DNA from: Phocaeicola intestinalis
Lineage (GTDB): Bacteria; Bacteroidota; Bacteroidia; Bacteroidales; Bacteroidaceae
DNA length: 64,000 bases
Reading direction: 5' to 3'
Assembly (NCBI RefSeq): GCF_014837065.1
Contig: NZ_JACSPP010000012.1
Coordinates: 1-64,000, forward strand
This document shows positions 9,528-16,900 of this stretch, one piece after another. How positions within the stretch are numbered: position 1 is the first letter of the stretch; each line of letters starts with the position of its first letter. Made by a program: the position numbers and the translations under genes. The notes under the pieces were generated by a model that was not told where the DNA came from, made no database searches, and saw only the letters and a list, made by a program, of their open reading frames with translations.

Positions 9528-11729
9528 ATGGCTATGATGAGACATTTATTGTGTGCTGCAATGGGGCTTGCTTTGGCAGGGAATGCATTAGAGGCAGCCG
9601 AAAATCAGGTTATCCGTATTTCTACCAATCATACCGATTTGGTGTTACAGGTGGCAGAGAACGGACGGTTGTATCAGACATATCTGGGTGAGAAATTATT
9701 GCATGAATCCGATTTGAAGGAATTAGACTGGGCGGTACATGCCGCTTCGGACGGGAGCGTCTGCAAACGGGGCTGGGAAGTGTACAGCGGCTCGGGAAAT
9801 GAGGATTTCTTCGAACCGGCATTGGCTGTGACGCACAACGACGGGAACGCTTCCACTTGGCTCTATTATGTATCATCTTCGATGAAAGAGGTGGAAGGGG
9901 GAACGCAAACCGATATCGTGTTGCGTGATGATGCATATCCGGTAGAAGTTACGTTGCATTATGTGGCATATCCGGAAGAAGATGTCATCAAGACATGGAG
10001 TGAAATCGTGCATCAGGAAAAGAAACCGGTTTATCTTTCGGCGTATGCTTCTACGATGCTTTATTTCAACAGGGGCAGTTATTATCTGACCGAGTTTACA
10101 GGCGACTGGGCAAAGGAAGCTCAGATGAGCACCGGGCAGCTTCAACCGGGAAAGAAGATTGTCGACACTAAGTTGGGAAGCCGTGCGGCAATGCATGCCA
10201 GTCCGTTTTTTATGGTTGGGTTAGATCAGCCAGCCAGTGAAAATCAAGGGGATGTATTGATGGGTACATTGGGCTGGACCGGGAATTTCCGCTTTACCTT
10301 CGAGGTTGATAATGTAGGAAACTTACGTGTCATTCCAGCTATCAATCCGTATGCTTCTGTCTATCCGTTGGAGCGTGGAGAGGTCTTTGCAACACCTGAA
10401 TTTGTCTTTACATACAGTACGGAAGGAACGGGACAAGGCAGCCGTAACTTGCAGAACTGGATGCGCAAGTATCAGTTGAAGAATGGAACAGGGGACCGTA
10501 TGACCTTGCTCAATAATTGGGAAAATACAGCTTTCAACTTCAATCAAGAACTGTTGGCTGAACTGATGCGCGAGGCGAAGGACTTAGGTGTAGACTTATT
10601 TTTGCTGGATGACGGGTGGTTTGGAAATAAATACCCACGTAAAGATGACAAGGCAGGGTTAGGCGATTGGGAAGCTACGCAAGATAAATTGCCCGGAGGC
10701 GTGCCGGCATTGATTGAATCTGCCAAACAGGCTGGTGTGAAGTTTGGCATTTGGATAGAGCCGGAAATGGTGAATCCCAAAAGTGAATTGTTCGAGAAAC
10801 ATCCTGATTGGGCGATTCATTACCCCAATAGAGAAAGATATTATTATCGCAATCAGTTGGTATTGGATTTGAGTAATCCGGAAGTGCAGGATTATGTGTG
10901 TGGGGTTGTGGATAAGCTGATGAAAGAAAATCCGGAGTTGGCTTATTTCAAGTGGGATTGCAACAGTCCGATAACCAATATTTACTCTCCTTACCTGAAA
11001 GACCGCCAAGGACGTTTGTACATCGACCATGTACGTGGAGTGTATAACGTAATGAAACGTGTACACGCAAACTATCCGGACGTTACCATGATGCTTTGTT
11101 CCGGAGGCGGTGCGCGTTGCGATTACGAGGCCTTGAAGTATTTCGATGAATTCTGGTGCAGTGACGATACAGACCCGGTAGAGCGGGCTTACATCCAATG
11201 GGGATTCTCGCATTTCTTTCCTGCCAAGGCGATGTGTGCCCATGTGACAAGCTGGAACAGGGCGGCGTCTGTCAAGTTCCGTACCGACATGGCTTCGATG
11301 TGTAAGCTGGGCTTCGACATCGGCTTGAAAGAGATGAGTGACAGCGAACGGGCATATTGCCGTGCGGCTGTAGCTAATTGGAACCGTCTGAAACCGGCTA
11401 TTCTTGAAGGAAGCCAATACCGGTTGGTCTCGCCTTATGAAAGCAATCACATGGCGGTCAATTATGTGAGTGAGGATAAAGCCAGCGCCGTGCTGTTCGC
11501 CTACGACATCCATCCGCGTTATCAGGAAAAACTGTTGGCGGTCCGTATGCAAGGGCTTGATCCCGAAAAGATGTATCTGGTCAAGGAAATCAATCTGATG
11601 CCGAACGCTTCTTCTTCGTTGAAAGCCGACGGTAAGGTATATTCGGGCGATTACCTGATGAAGGTAGGGCTGGATGTTTTCGGTTTCCAGCAAATGCAGA
11701 GCCGGGTCATAGAGTTTGTAGCACAATAA
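9528..11729 (+). CDS. GH36 alpha-galactosidase
   Basis: A 733-residue secreted enzyme that releases alpha-galactose from raffinose-family sugars. The ATG at 9528 gives a clean signal peptide (MAMMRHLLCAAMGLALAGNALEAAE); a GTG 42 bases upstream extends the frame but spoils it. A beta-sandwich N-domain precedes the (beta/alpha)8 barrel. The barrel holds DDGWFG, YFKWDCN with the predicted nucleophile Asp477, CSGGGARCD, and SDDTDP with the predicted acid/base Asp546. Length is typical of GH36. Together with GH32 it could break raffinose or stachyose into galactose, glucose and fructose. Confidence 0.93.
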   Translation: MAMMRHLLCAAMGLALAGNALEAAENQVIRISTNHTDLVLQVAENGRLYQTYLGEKLLHESDLKELDWAVHAASDGSVCKRGWEVYSGSGNEDFFEPALAVTHNDGNASTWLYYVSSSMKEVEGGTQTDIVLRDDAYPVEVTLHYVAYPEEDVIKTWSEIVHQEKKPVYLSAYASTMLYFNRGSYYLTEFTGDWAKEAQMSTGQLQPGKKIVDTKLGSRAAMHASPFFMVGLDQPASENQGDVLMGTLGWTGNFRFTFEVDNVGNLRVIPAINPYASVYPLERGEVFATPEFVFTYSTEGTGQGSRNLQNWMRKYQLKNGTGDRMTLLNNWENTAFNFNQELLAELMREAKDLGVDLFLLDDGWFGNKYPRKDDKAGLGDWEATQDKLPGGVPALIESAKQAGVKFGIWIEPEMVNPKSELFEKHPDWAIHYPNRERYYYRNQLVLDLSNPEVQDYVCGVVDKLMKENPELAYFKWDCNSPITNIYSPYLKDRQGRLYIDHVRGVYNVMKRVHANYPDVTMMLCSGGGARCDYEALKYFDEFWCSDDTDPVERAYIQWGFSHFFPAKAMCAHVTSWNRAASVKFRTDMASMCKLGFDIGLKEMSDSERAYCRAAVANWNRLKPAILEGSQYRLVSPYESNHMAVNYVSEDKASAVLFAYDIHPRYQEKLLAVRMQGLDPEKMYLVKEINLMPNASSSLKADGKVYSGDYLMKVGLDVFGFQQMQSRVIEFVAQ

Positions 11730-11742
11730 AAATAGAGGAATT

Positions 11743-12906
11743 ATGACACTCGACAACCAAATCAAGTACGGGAAACTGGTTCCCGTGATGCTTTGCTTCT
11801 TCGCCATGGGCTTTGTCGACCTAGTGGGCATCGCATCCAATTATGTGAAGGCAGACCTGAACCTGAGCGACGCGGAAGCGAATATCTTCCCCTCGCTGGT
11901 GTTCTTCTGGTTCCTGATATTCTCGGTGCCTACGGGCGTGCTGATGAACCGCATCGGACGCAAGCGCACGGTGCTGCTCAGCCTTATCGTGACGTTCGCT
12001 TCATTGCTTCTTCCTTTGTTTGGCGACAGTTATGGCATCATGCTCTGCTCGTTCTCCCTGTTGGGCATCGGCAACGCCTTGATGCAGACCTCGCTCAACC
12101 CCTTGCTGAGCAACATCATCGCGGGCGACAAGCTGGCAAGTTCGCTCACCTTCGGGCAGTTTGTCAAGGCAATCGCCTCGTTCCTTGCCCCCTACATCGC
12201 CATGTGGGGAGCCACGCAGGCGATACCCGAGTTCGGTATGGGCTGGCGCGTGCTGTTCCCCGTCTATATGGCGGTGGCTGTCGTCGCCATCCTTTGGCTG
12301 GGAGCTACCCCGATAGAAGAGGAGGCGCCCGACAAGGCTTCCGGCTTTACCAGTTGTCTGAAGCTGCTTGGCAGCCCGTTCATCCTGCTGTGTTTCTTGG
12401 GCATCATGTGCCACGTGGGCATCGATGTGGGCACCAACACCACGGCTCCCAAGATTCTGATGGAACGCCTGGGCATGCCGCTCGACGATGCAGGATTCGC
12501 CACGAGCCTTTACTTCATCTTCCGAACGCTGGGCTGCCTTTCGGGGGCGGTCATCCTTCAGAAAGTGGCATCGAAACCTTTTTTGGGCATCAGCGTGGCA
12601 TGTATGCTGGCAGCTATGGTGCTGCTCTTCGTGTCTGCCGACCTGACGGTCATCTACATCGCCATAGCCCTGATAGGTTTCGGCAATTCGAATGTGTTCT
12701 CCATTGTCTTCTCGCAAGCCCTGCTTGCCGTGCCCGACAAGAAGAACGAGATATCGGGACTGATGATTATGGGTCTCTTCGGCGGCACGGTCTTCCCGTT
12801 GCTGATGGGTTTCGCCAGCGATGCCGTAGGCCAGAGCGGTGCCGTAGCGGTAATGACGGCAGGAGTGATTTATCTGATTATTTATATGTTTAAACTGAAG
12901 CGTTAG
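11743..12906 (+). CDS. MFS sugar permease (FucP/GlcP-like)
   Basis: A 387-residue, strongly hydrophobic protein with about 12 predicted membrane segments and the MFS loop motif NRIGRKR (about residues 68-74). The N-terminus KLVPVMLCFFAMGFVDLVG resembles sugar:H+ symporters of the FucP group. It lies 13 bases after the GH36 gene, so it very likely imports the monosaccharides released in the periplasm. Codon use is much more GC-rich than in the upstream genes. Confidence 0.85.
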   Translation: MTLDNQIKYGKLVPVMLCFFAMGFVDLVGIASNYVKADLNLSDAEANIFPSLVFFWFLIFSVPTGVLMNRIGRKRTVLLSLIVTFASLLLPLFGDSYGIMLCSFSLLGIGNALMQTSLNPLLSNIIAGDKLASSLTFGQFVKAIASFLAPYIAMWGATQAIPEFGMGWRVLFPVYMAVAVVAILWLGATPIEEEAPDKASGFTSCLKLLGSPFILLCFLGIMCHVGIDVGTNTTAPKILMERLGMPLDDAGFATSLYFIFRTLGCLSGAVILQKVASKPFLGISVACMLAAMVLLFVSADLTVIYIAIALIGFGNSNVFSIVFSQALLAVPDKKNEISGLMIMGLFGGTVFPLLMGFASDAVGQSGAVAVMTAGVIYLIIYMFKLKR

Positions 12907-12934
12907 TTTTTAAGTTCTTGAGTTTGTAAGTTTT

Positions 12935-13013
12935 GTAGGGGCGTATCGCATACGCCCGAATACGTCCACTAATCCATGCGGATGCTTTCAGGGCGTATGC
13001 GATACGCCCCTAC
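12935..13013. repeat. Large perfect inverted repeat between permease and fructokinase genes
   Basis: Arms of 23 bp (12935-12957 and 12991-13013) are perfect complements around a 33-base loop. Each arm contains a near-palindrome, GGGCGTATGCGATACGCCC. Flanking A/T-rich runs (AACTCAAAAACTTAAAA type) are also mutually complementary. It resembles REP-type intergenic repeats and may also end or stabilise transcripts. Confidence 0.85.
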
Positions 13014-13087
13014 ATGCAATTTGACAAAATGCTTAAACTCAAGAACTCAAAAACTTAAAAACTCAAAAACTTAAAAACTTAAAAGCC

Positions 13088-13975
13088 ATGAACAATACAA
13101 TCGTAGTAGGAATGGGCGAAGCATTGTGGGACATGCTGCCCGAAGGAAAGAAAATAGGTGGTGCGCCGGCAAACTTTGCGTATCACGTATCGCAGTTCGG
13201 ACTGGACAGCCGTGTGGTGAGCGCGGTAGGCGAAGACGAGTTGGGCGTGGAGATTCTGAAGAATTTCCATGAAAAGAAACTGAATTGCATGATAGAGACC
13301 GTGCCCTATCCCACGGGTACGGTGCAGGTGGAACTGGACCGCAACGGCGTGCCCTGTTACGACATCCGCGAGGGCGTGGCGTGGGACAACATCCCCTTCA
13401 CTCCGGCACTGGAAGGGCTGGCGCGCCAGACCCGCGCCGTATGTTTCGGCTCGCTGGCACAGCGCAGCGTGGTGTCGCGCGAGACTATCAACCGCTTCTT
13501 GGACGTAATGCCCGACGGCGAGGGGCAGTACAAGATATTCGACATCAACCTGCGCCAGGGCTTCTATACCAAGGAAATCATCTGCGAGTCGATGCGCAAG
13601 TGCAACATCCTGAAGATAAACGACGAGGAGCTGGTCACCATCAGCCGGATGTTCGGCTATCCGGGCATTGATTTGCAAGACAAATGTTGGATTCTCCTTG
13701 CCAAGTATAACCTGAAGATGCTTATCCTCACTTGTGGGGTAAACGGAAGCTATGTGTTCACTCCGGGCGAAGTGTCATTCGTCGAGACTCCGAAGGTGGA
13801 GGTGGCAGATACGGTAGGTGCCGGCGACTCGTTCACGGCGGCTTTCGTTGCCTCCATATTGAAAGGCTTGCCTATCCCCGAAGCGCATAAGTTAGCGGTA
13901 GAGACATCGGCATTCGTCTGCACGCAGAATGGCGCGATGCCGGTGCTGCCCGCCCGGCTGACGGAAGGTTTTTAA
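13088..13975 (+). CDS. PfkB-family fructokinase
   Basis: A 295-residue ribokinase-fold carbohydrate kinase. The N-terminus VGMGEALWDMLPEGKKIGGAPANFAYH is typical of fructokinases. The C-terminal anion-hole motif DTVGAGDSF (241-249) contains the catalytic base Asp247. It phosphorylates a sugar taken up by the preceding permease; fructose is the best guess because of the GH32 enzyme. It follows the permease gene by 181 bases that hold a large inverted repeat. Confidence 0.9.
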   Translation: MNNTIVVGMGEALWDMLPEGKKIGGAPANFAYHVSQFGLDSRVVSAVGEDELGVEILKNFHEKKLNCMIETVPYPTGTVQVELDRNGVPCYDIREGVAWDNIPFTPALEGLARQTRAVCFGSLAQRSVVSRETINRFLDVMPDGEGQYKIFDINLRQGFYTKEIICESMRKCNILKINDEELVTISRMFGYPGIDLQDKCWILLAKYNLKMLILTCGVNGSYVFTPGEVSFVETPKVEVADTVGAGDSFTAAFVASILKGLPIPEAHKLAVETSAFVCTQNGAMPVLPARLTEGF

Positions 13976-14045
13976 TTTACGATTTGACGATTTAAGATTT
14001 ACTATTTTCCCTAAATCGTACTTCGTAAATCGTCAAATCGTAAAT
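13975..14045. repeat. Inverted repeat after the fructokinase gene
   Basis: 20-bp arms at 13975-13994 and 14026-14045 (ATTTACGATTTGACGATTTA and its complement) are perfect. The arm overlaps the last base of the stop codon. There is no T-run. Confidence 0.8.
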
Positions 14046-14078
14046 AAAATAATCCGTGTAATCTGTGGTGAAAGATGC

Positions 14079-14086
14079 TATCTTTG
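14079..14086 (+). promoter_or_regulatory. -7 box before the antitoxin-like pseudogene
   Basis: TATCTTTG fits TAnnTTTG, 30 bases before the ATG at 14116. An AATCTGTGGTGAAA string just upstream (around 14060) recurs around 16830, before the sensor-kinase gene. Confidence 0.45.
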
Positions 14087-14115
14087 CATTGATATCAAAA
14101 AGAAAGGAATGACTT

Positions 14116-14376
14116 ATGGAAGCAACGACCTTGACCCCCGCACAGCAACATTAGCTGAAACTCTTCTCGTTCGACAGCAGCGAAGCCTACGCACGCGAGA
14201 TACAAGAAGTGCTGACCCGCCATTTCCAAGCGAAGCTCGACCAAGAGTCCGACCGCCTTTGGGACGAGGGCATACTCGACCAGCAACGCCTTGACGAACT
14301 GCGGAAAGAAGACCTTCATCGGAAGTTTTCCAAAGTGGAAGTCATCAAATTAGATGAAATGATGCGCAATATCTGA
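14116..14376 (+). pseudogene. Small antitoxin-like gene broken by an in-frame TAG
   Basis: From ATG 14116 the frame reads MEATTLTPAQQH, then TAG (14152-14154), then about 73 more coherent codons (LKLFSFDSSEAYAREIQEVL... ending MMRNI) and TGA at 14374-14376. The intact reading resembles a family of ~70-90 residue Bacteroides proteins that accompany PIN-type toxins. That comparison is from memory. No PIN gene is adjacent. Stop-codon suppression or a downstream start is possible, but decay is the simplest reading. Confidence 0.6.
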
Positions 14377-14439
14377 CTTTTCTCGATTTTTATTCACCAC
14401 AGAGGCGTACAGAAGCGCACAGAGGATAAAGAAAGGAAA

Positions 14440-14541
14440 CGCAAATTGGCGCGGATTTCCGCGGATTAAAAATAAAAAATAATCCGTGTGAATTCGCGCC
14501 AATCTGCGTTTATGTAGAGACGATGTGCACATCGTCTCTAC
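14440..14541. repeat. Palindromic repeat cluster
   Basis: Two structures: an imperfect inverted repeat (AAACGCAAATTGGCGCGGAT... near 14440 against ...CGCGCCAATCTGCGTTT near 14510), and a perfect 28-bp palindrome at 14514-14541 centred on GTGCAC. No gene is present between the pseudogene and the next lipoprotein; this region is repeat DNA. Confidence 0.8.
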
Positions 14542-14659
14542 TATGATGATATTCAATATTTTTTTATTTCATTTGCACGGCAAGTTAGAGGGAAAAGATG
14601 GAAATTCCAAAAGAATTTGATAATTTTTTGTAGATTTGTTCGTATAAAATTTTGTGCCT

Positions 14660-15163
14660 ATGAAAACGATTTTCTTTTTATTATTATCGCTTGTCTTGCT
14701 TTCTTGCCAAGGAGGGAAAAAACAAAATGTTCAACCTGCAGATACGGTAAAGGAAGATGAATTTATTGCCAGCGTTTTATACACTGCACCTCCGTATTAT
14801 GTGATAGGCAAAGATACAATTTATAATTATGCTACAGACCCCATATTTCCTGTACATACTTCCGATCCCGAAAATCCGCTTTTATCGATAGACCTAAAGA
14901 ATTATGTGCAAAAGAAGTTAGCCGATGTACACCTTGGAAAAGGAATAGTGGATGTTGCTTTCCTTATTGATAAAAAAGGATATGTCCGTCAGGTAATCAT
15001 TGAAAAATCGGCGGAAGAGAACGGTGCCAGTCCCAATGTAGCCGCCCGTATGGATTCCATTGCCTGCAAAGTAATAGCCAACTTGCCCCGTTTCACTGCT
15101 CCAGCAACACGAAAGGGTAAGCCTGTGAATTTTTTAAAGAGGTGGACGGTACGGTTTGAGTGA
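14660..15163 (+). CDS. Lipoprotein with TonB C-terminal-like domain
   Basis: A 167-residue lipoprotein. The lipobox is LLSC, with Cys at about residue 16. The C-terminal ~90 residues resemble the TonB C-terminal fold: VDVAFLIDKKGYVRQVII, then Ala/Asp-rich turns, then KVIANLPRFTAPATRKGKPVN. It has no membrane anchor or Pro-rich spacer like true TonB, so it is probably a periplasmic-facing TonB-like accessory protein. A GTG two codons upstream is less likely as start. TAGATTTG at 14631-14638 is a candidate -7 box. Confidence 0.65.
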   Translation: MKTIFFLLLSLVLLSCQGGKKQNVQPADTVKEDEFIASVLYTAPPYYVIGKDTIYNYATDPIFPVHTSDPENPLLSIDLKNYVQKKLADVHLGKGIVDVAFLIDKKGYVRQVIIEKSAEENGASPNVAARMDSIACKVIANLPRFTAPATRKGKPVNFLKRWTVRFE

Positions 15164-15180
15164 CTGAAGCTCCCGTTTTT

Positions 15181-15340
15181 GCGGATTTGCAATCCGCAAG
15201 CATCGAGTATGAGGATTTTTAATCCGGTAAACGACTAAGTTACCGCTTTCTGTTAGGTATCTGCTGAGCGGATTAAAATTGACTTTGTCGACCTTCGGTT
15301 CCTTATACTCATTTACGCCGGATTGTAAATCGGCGTGACG
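15181..15340. repeat. Intergenic palindromes between converging lipoprotein genes
   Basis: GCGGATTTGCAATCCGC (15181-15197) is a perfect palindrome with a 3-base loop. GCCGGATTGTAAATCGGC near 15328 is a related imperfect one. The genes on both sides converge here, so the palindromes could work as bidirectional terminators, but no T-runs follow. Confidence 0.55.
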
Positions 15341-15357
15341 GTTAACGGTATTTCAGC

Positions 15358-15960
15358 TCAGAGTTCGAAGACGATGTGGCAAGGCTTTCCGTCGATATAA
15401 AAGGTAAGGCGGTACAGCCCTTTTTCTATCGAATCGGTCGTGCCGTTGTAGAGCGGAAAAGAAAAGTGTGCCGTTTCGTTCGGACGAATGGTTCGTATGA
15501 GTTCCACCAAATTGTATCCCGTAAGTTCCGTCTCCGGCTTGGGGATGGGATAAATGTGGCTGGGGTCATCAGGGGCGCTTTCCCGAAGAAAATCGAAAGG
15601 GTAAGACGTGGAGGCTTCTTTCTTTTTATAATGCTGTTCGGACGGAGCGAGTTGGGTGGTCACGTTTTTCCATCTCCCGTTTCCGTAATGAAAGACCTCG
15701 CAGGGGAAAACGCCGTATGGCATTTGCAGCTCACGACCGTCTTCTGCGGTATTCATCAGAGTCACATACACCATGCTGTCTTGCAGGCTGACGCGCCATG
15801 CCTTCTTGATTTCTTTCGGAAAGCCGGACGTGCCGAGAGTCATGGTGTCCGCTTGCTCCTGTTGGACGGAACCGGCTGTTTTGTGGCTCTTTTGTGCCTT
15901 GTCTCCGCAGCCCGGCAGGCAGAGGAGGCACAGGAGCATTCCTAAGATTCGTGTTTTCAT
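15358..15960 (-). CDS. Hypothetical lipoprotein with Ig-like C-terminal region
   Basis: A 200-residue lipoprotein with signal peptide and lipobox LPGC (Cys18). The C-terminal half contains ELTGYNLVELIRTIRPNETAHFSFPLY followed by KGLYRLTFYIDGK, the alternating strand pattern of an Ig-like beta sandwich. I do not recognise a named family. It starts 35 bases after the stop of the GNAT gene on the same strand, so co-transcription is possible. Confidence 0.7.
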   Translation of the reverse strand: MKTRILGMLLCLLCLPGCGDKAQKSHKTAGSVQQEQADTMTLGTSGFPKEIKKAWRVSLQDSMVYVTLMNTAEDGRELQMPYGVFPCEVFHYGNGRWKNVTTQLAPSEQHYKKKEASTSYPFDFLRESAPDDPSHIYPIPKPETELTGYNLVELIRTIRPNETAHFSFPLYNGTTDSIEKGLYRLTFYIDGKPCHIVFEL

Positions 15961-15995
15961 CGTTGTTCCGGTTTACTGCATGGGTTGAGATTGTT

Positions 15996-16562
15996 CTAAT
16001 CGGCGATGTCGTTCAGATCGAAGTAGAGCAAGCGTGTGGCGGCTCCCTCGTCTTCTGCCGTCAGCGGCACGAACTTCTGCTTGAAATAGAAAGGTATGGC
16101 GGCGGCGTATGCGTCTACCGTGAGGAAACGGCAGCCGGTCTTGTTGTCGGCGAGGAAGTAACTTTTGATGAAATTTATCAAGAATTGTCCGATGTGTTGT
16201 CCTTTCAATTCTTGATTGATAGCCAGACGGCAAATTTTTACAGCCGGATAGCTTTTCAACCGTTTTTCGTTGACAAACCGATGTCTCCGGAAACGGTTGA
16301 ATTCCGTTTTAGTGGGAAAATCAGACATAGACACGCGGTCGTTTGCCAAACTGAAATATGCGGCTATGTGTTCGTGGTTTTCATCATCTGCCGCTTCGAA
16401 CACATAAGTAACCGCCAATAAGGCTTGCCGGTAAAATCCGGATTCATTTAAAATAAAATCGTTCAAGTCGGCATCGCCGCAATCGAACGATTTTACTTTT
16501 TCATTTATTTCCAACTTACGGATTTTGTAAGAAGAGAAGGGTGTTTGCAGGCTGGTTTTCAT
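15996..16562 (-). CDS. GNAT acetyltransferase, likely toxin of a toxin-antitoxin pair
   Basis: A 188-residue GNAT-fold protein. Features include KSFDCGDADLNDFI, a signature of TacT-type toxin acetyltransferases (which acetylate aminoacyl-tRNA), a central VKICRLAINQELKGQHIGQFLI acetyl-CoA loop (the usual Q/RxxGxG/A becomes QHIGQ), and a C-terminal AYAAAIPFYFKQKFV. Its ATG overlaps the stop codon of the preceding small gene by 4 bases (ATGA). Small partner plus GNAT is the classical arrangement of such pairs, but the partner here is not clearly a ribbon-helix-helix protein. Confidence 0.8.
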   Translation of the reverse strand: MKTSLQTPFSSYKIRKLEINEKVKSFDCGDADLNDFILNESGFYRQALLAVTYVFEAADDENHEHIAAYFSLANDRVSMSDFPTKTEFNRFRRHRFVNEKRLKSYPAVKICRLAINQELKGQHIGQFLINFIKSYFLADNKTGCRFLTVDAYAAAIPFYFKQKFVPLTAEDEGAATRLLYFDLNDIAD

Positions 16563-16738
16563 ACGCTTTTCTTTTTTGTACGTTCGCCCAATTCGAGCAT
16601 TTTCAAAGCCAATTCATAATCAGCCAGCCTTTGTTCTCTTTCTTCCGGCGTTTCCCGGCGGACTTGCTTCATCCGCTCCTCGAACCGCCGTGCGTCTTCC
16701 CCGAAGAGTATCGGGGTTTCTTTGATGGGTCTTGCCAT
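16559..16738 (-). CDS. Small partner of the GNAT protein (probable antitoxin)
   Basis: A 59-residue, highly charged, helix-forming protein, MARPIKETPILFGEDARRFEER.... The start at 16738 is chosen over a start 75 bases upstream because AAGGAAAAG lies just before it and a -7 box (TACCTTTG, 16777-16770 on the minus strand) would place the transcript start near 16763, inside the longer frame. ATGA overlap with the GNAT gene shows translational coupling. Antitoxin function is inferred from position only. Confidence 0.6.
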   Translation of the reverse strand: MARPIKETPILFGEDARRFEERMKQVRRETPEEREQRLADYELALKMLELGERTKKKSV

Positions 16739-16769
16739 AGCTTTTCCTTTCTCTTTATGGATTCTGCCG

Positions 16770-16777
16770 CAAAGGTA
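16770..16777 (-). promoter_or_regulatory. -7 box of the antitoxin/GNAT operon
   Basis: The minus-strand reading is TACCTTTG (TAnnTTTG), about 32 bases before the chosen ATG at 16738. No clear -33 element is found. Confidence 0.45.
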
Positions 16778-16900
16778 GCGATTTATTCGTTGCGGATTAT
16801 GCGGAGCGGTCAATTAATTTTCTGAATCTGCGCAATCTGTGGTGAAAATTACGCGGAAATGCGTATCTTCGCATCGGTAAGAACTTAAACGGATGATACG

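Noticed and set aside
10659-11840. 393-codon open frame opposite the GH36 gene
   Set aside because: No motif or signal, low-quality composition, and it lies wholly opposite GH36 and the permease start.
11793-12893. 366-codon frame overlapping the permease on the same strand
   Set aside because: The +1 or +2 frame of a GC-rich gene; the product is Arg/His/Gly-rich and not membrane-like.
16739-16813. 25-codon extension of the small GNAT partner
   Set aside because: The -7 box at 16770-16777 and the AAGGAAAAG site before 16738 place transcription and translation start downstream of it.
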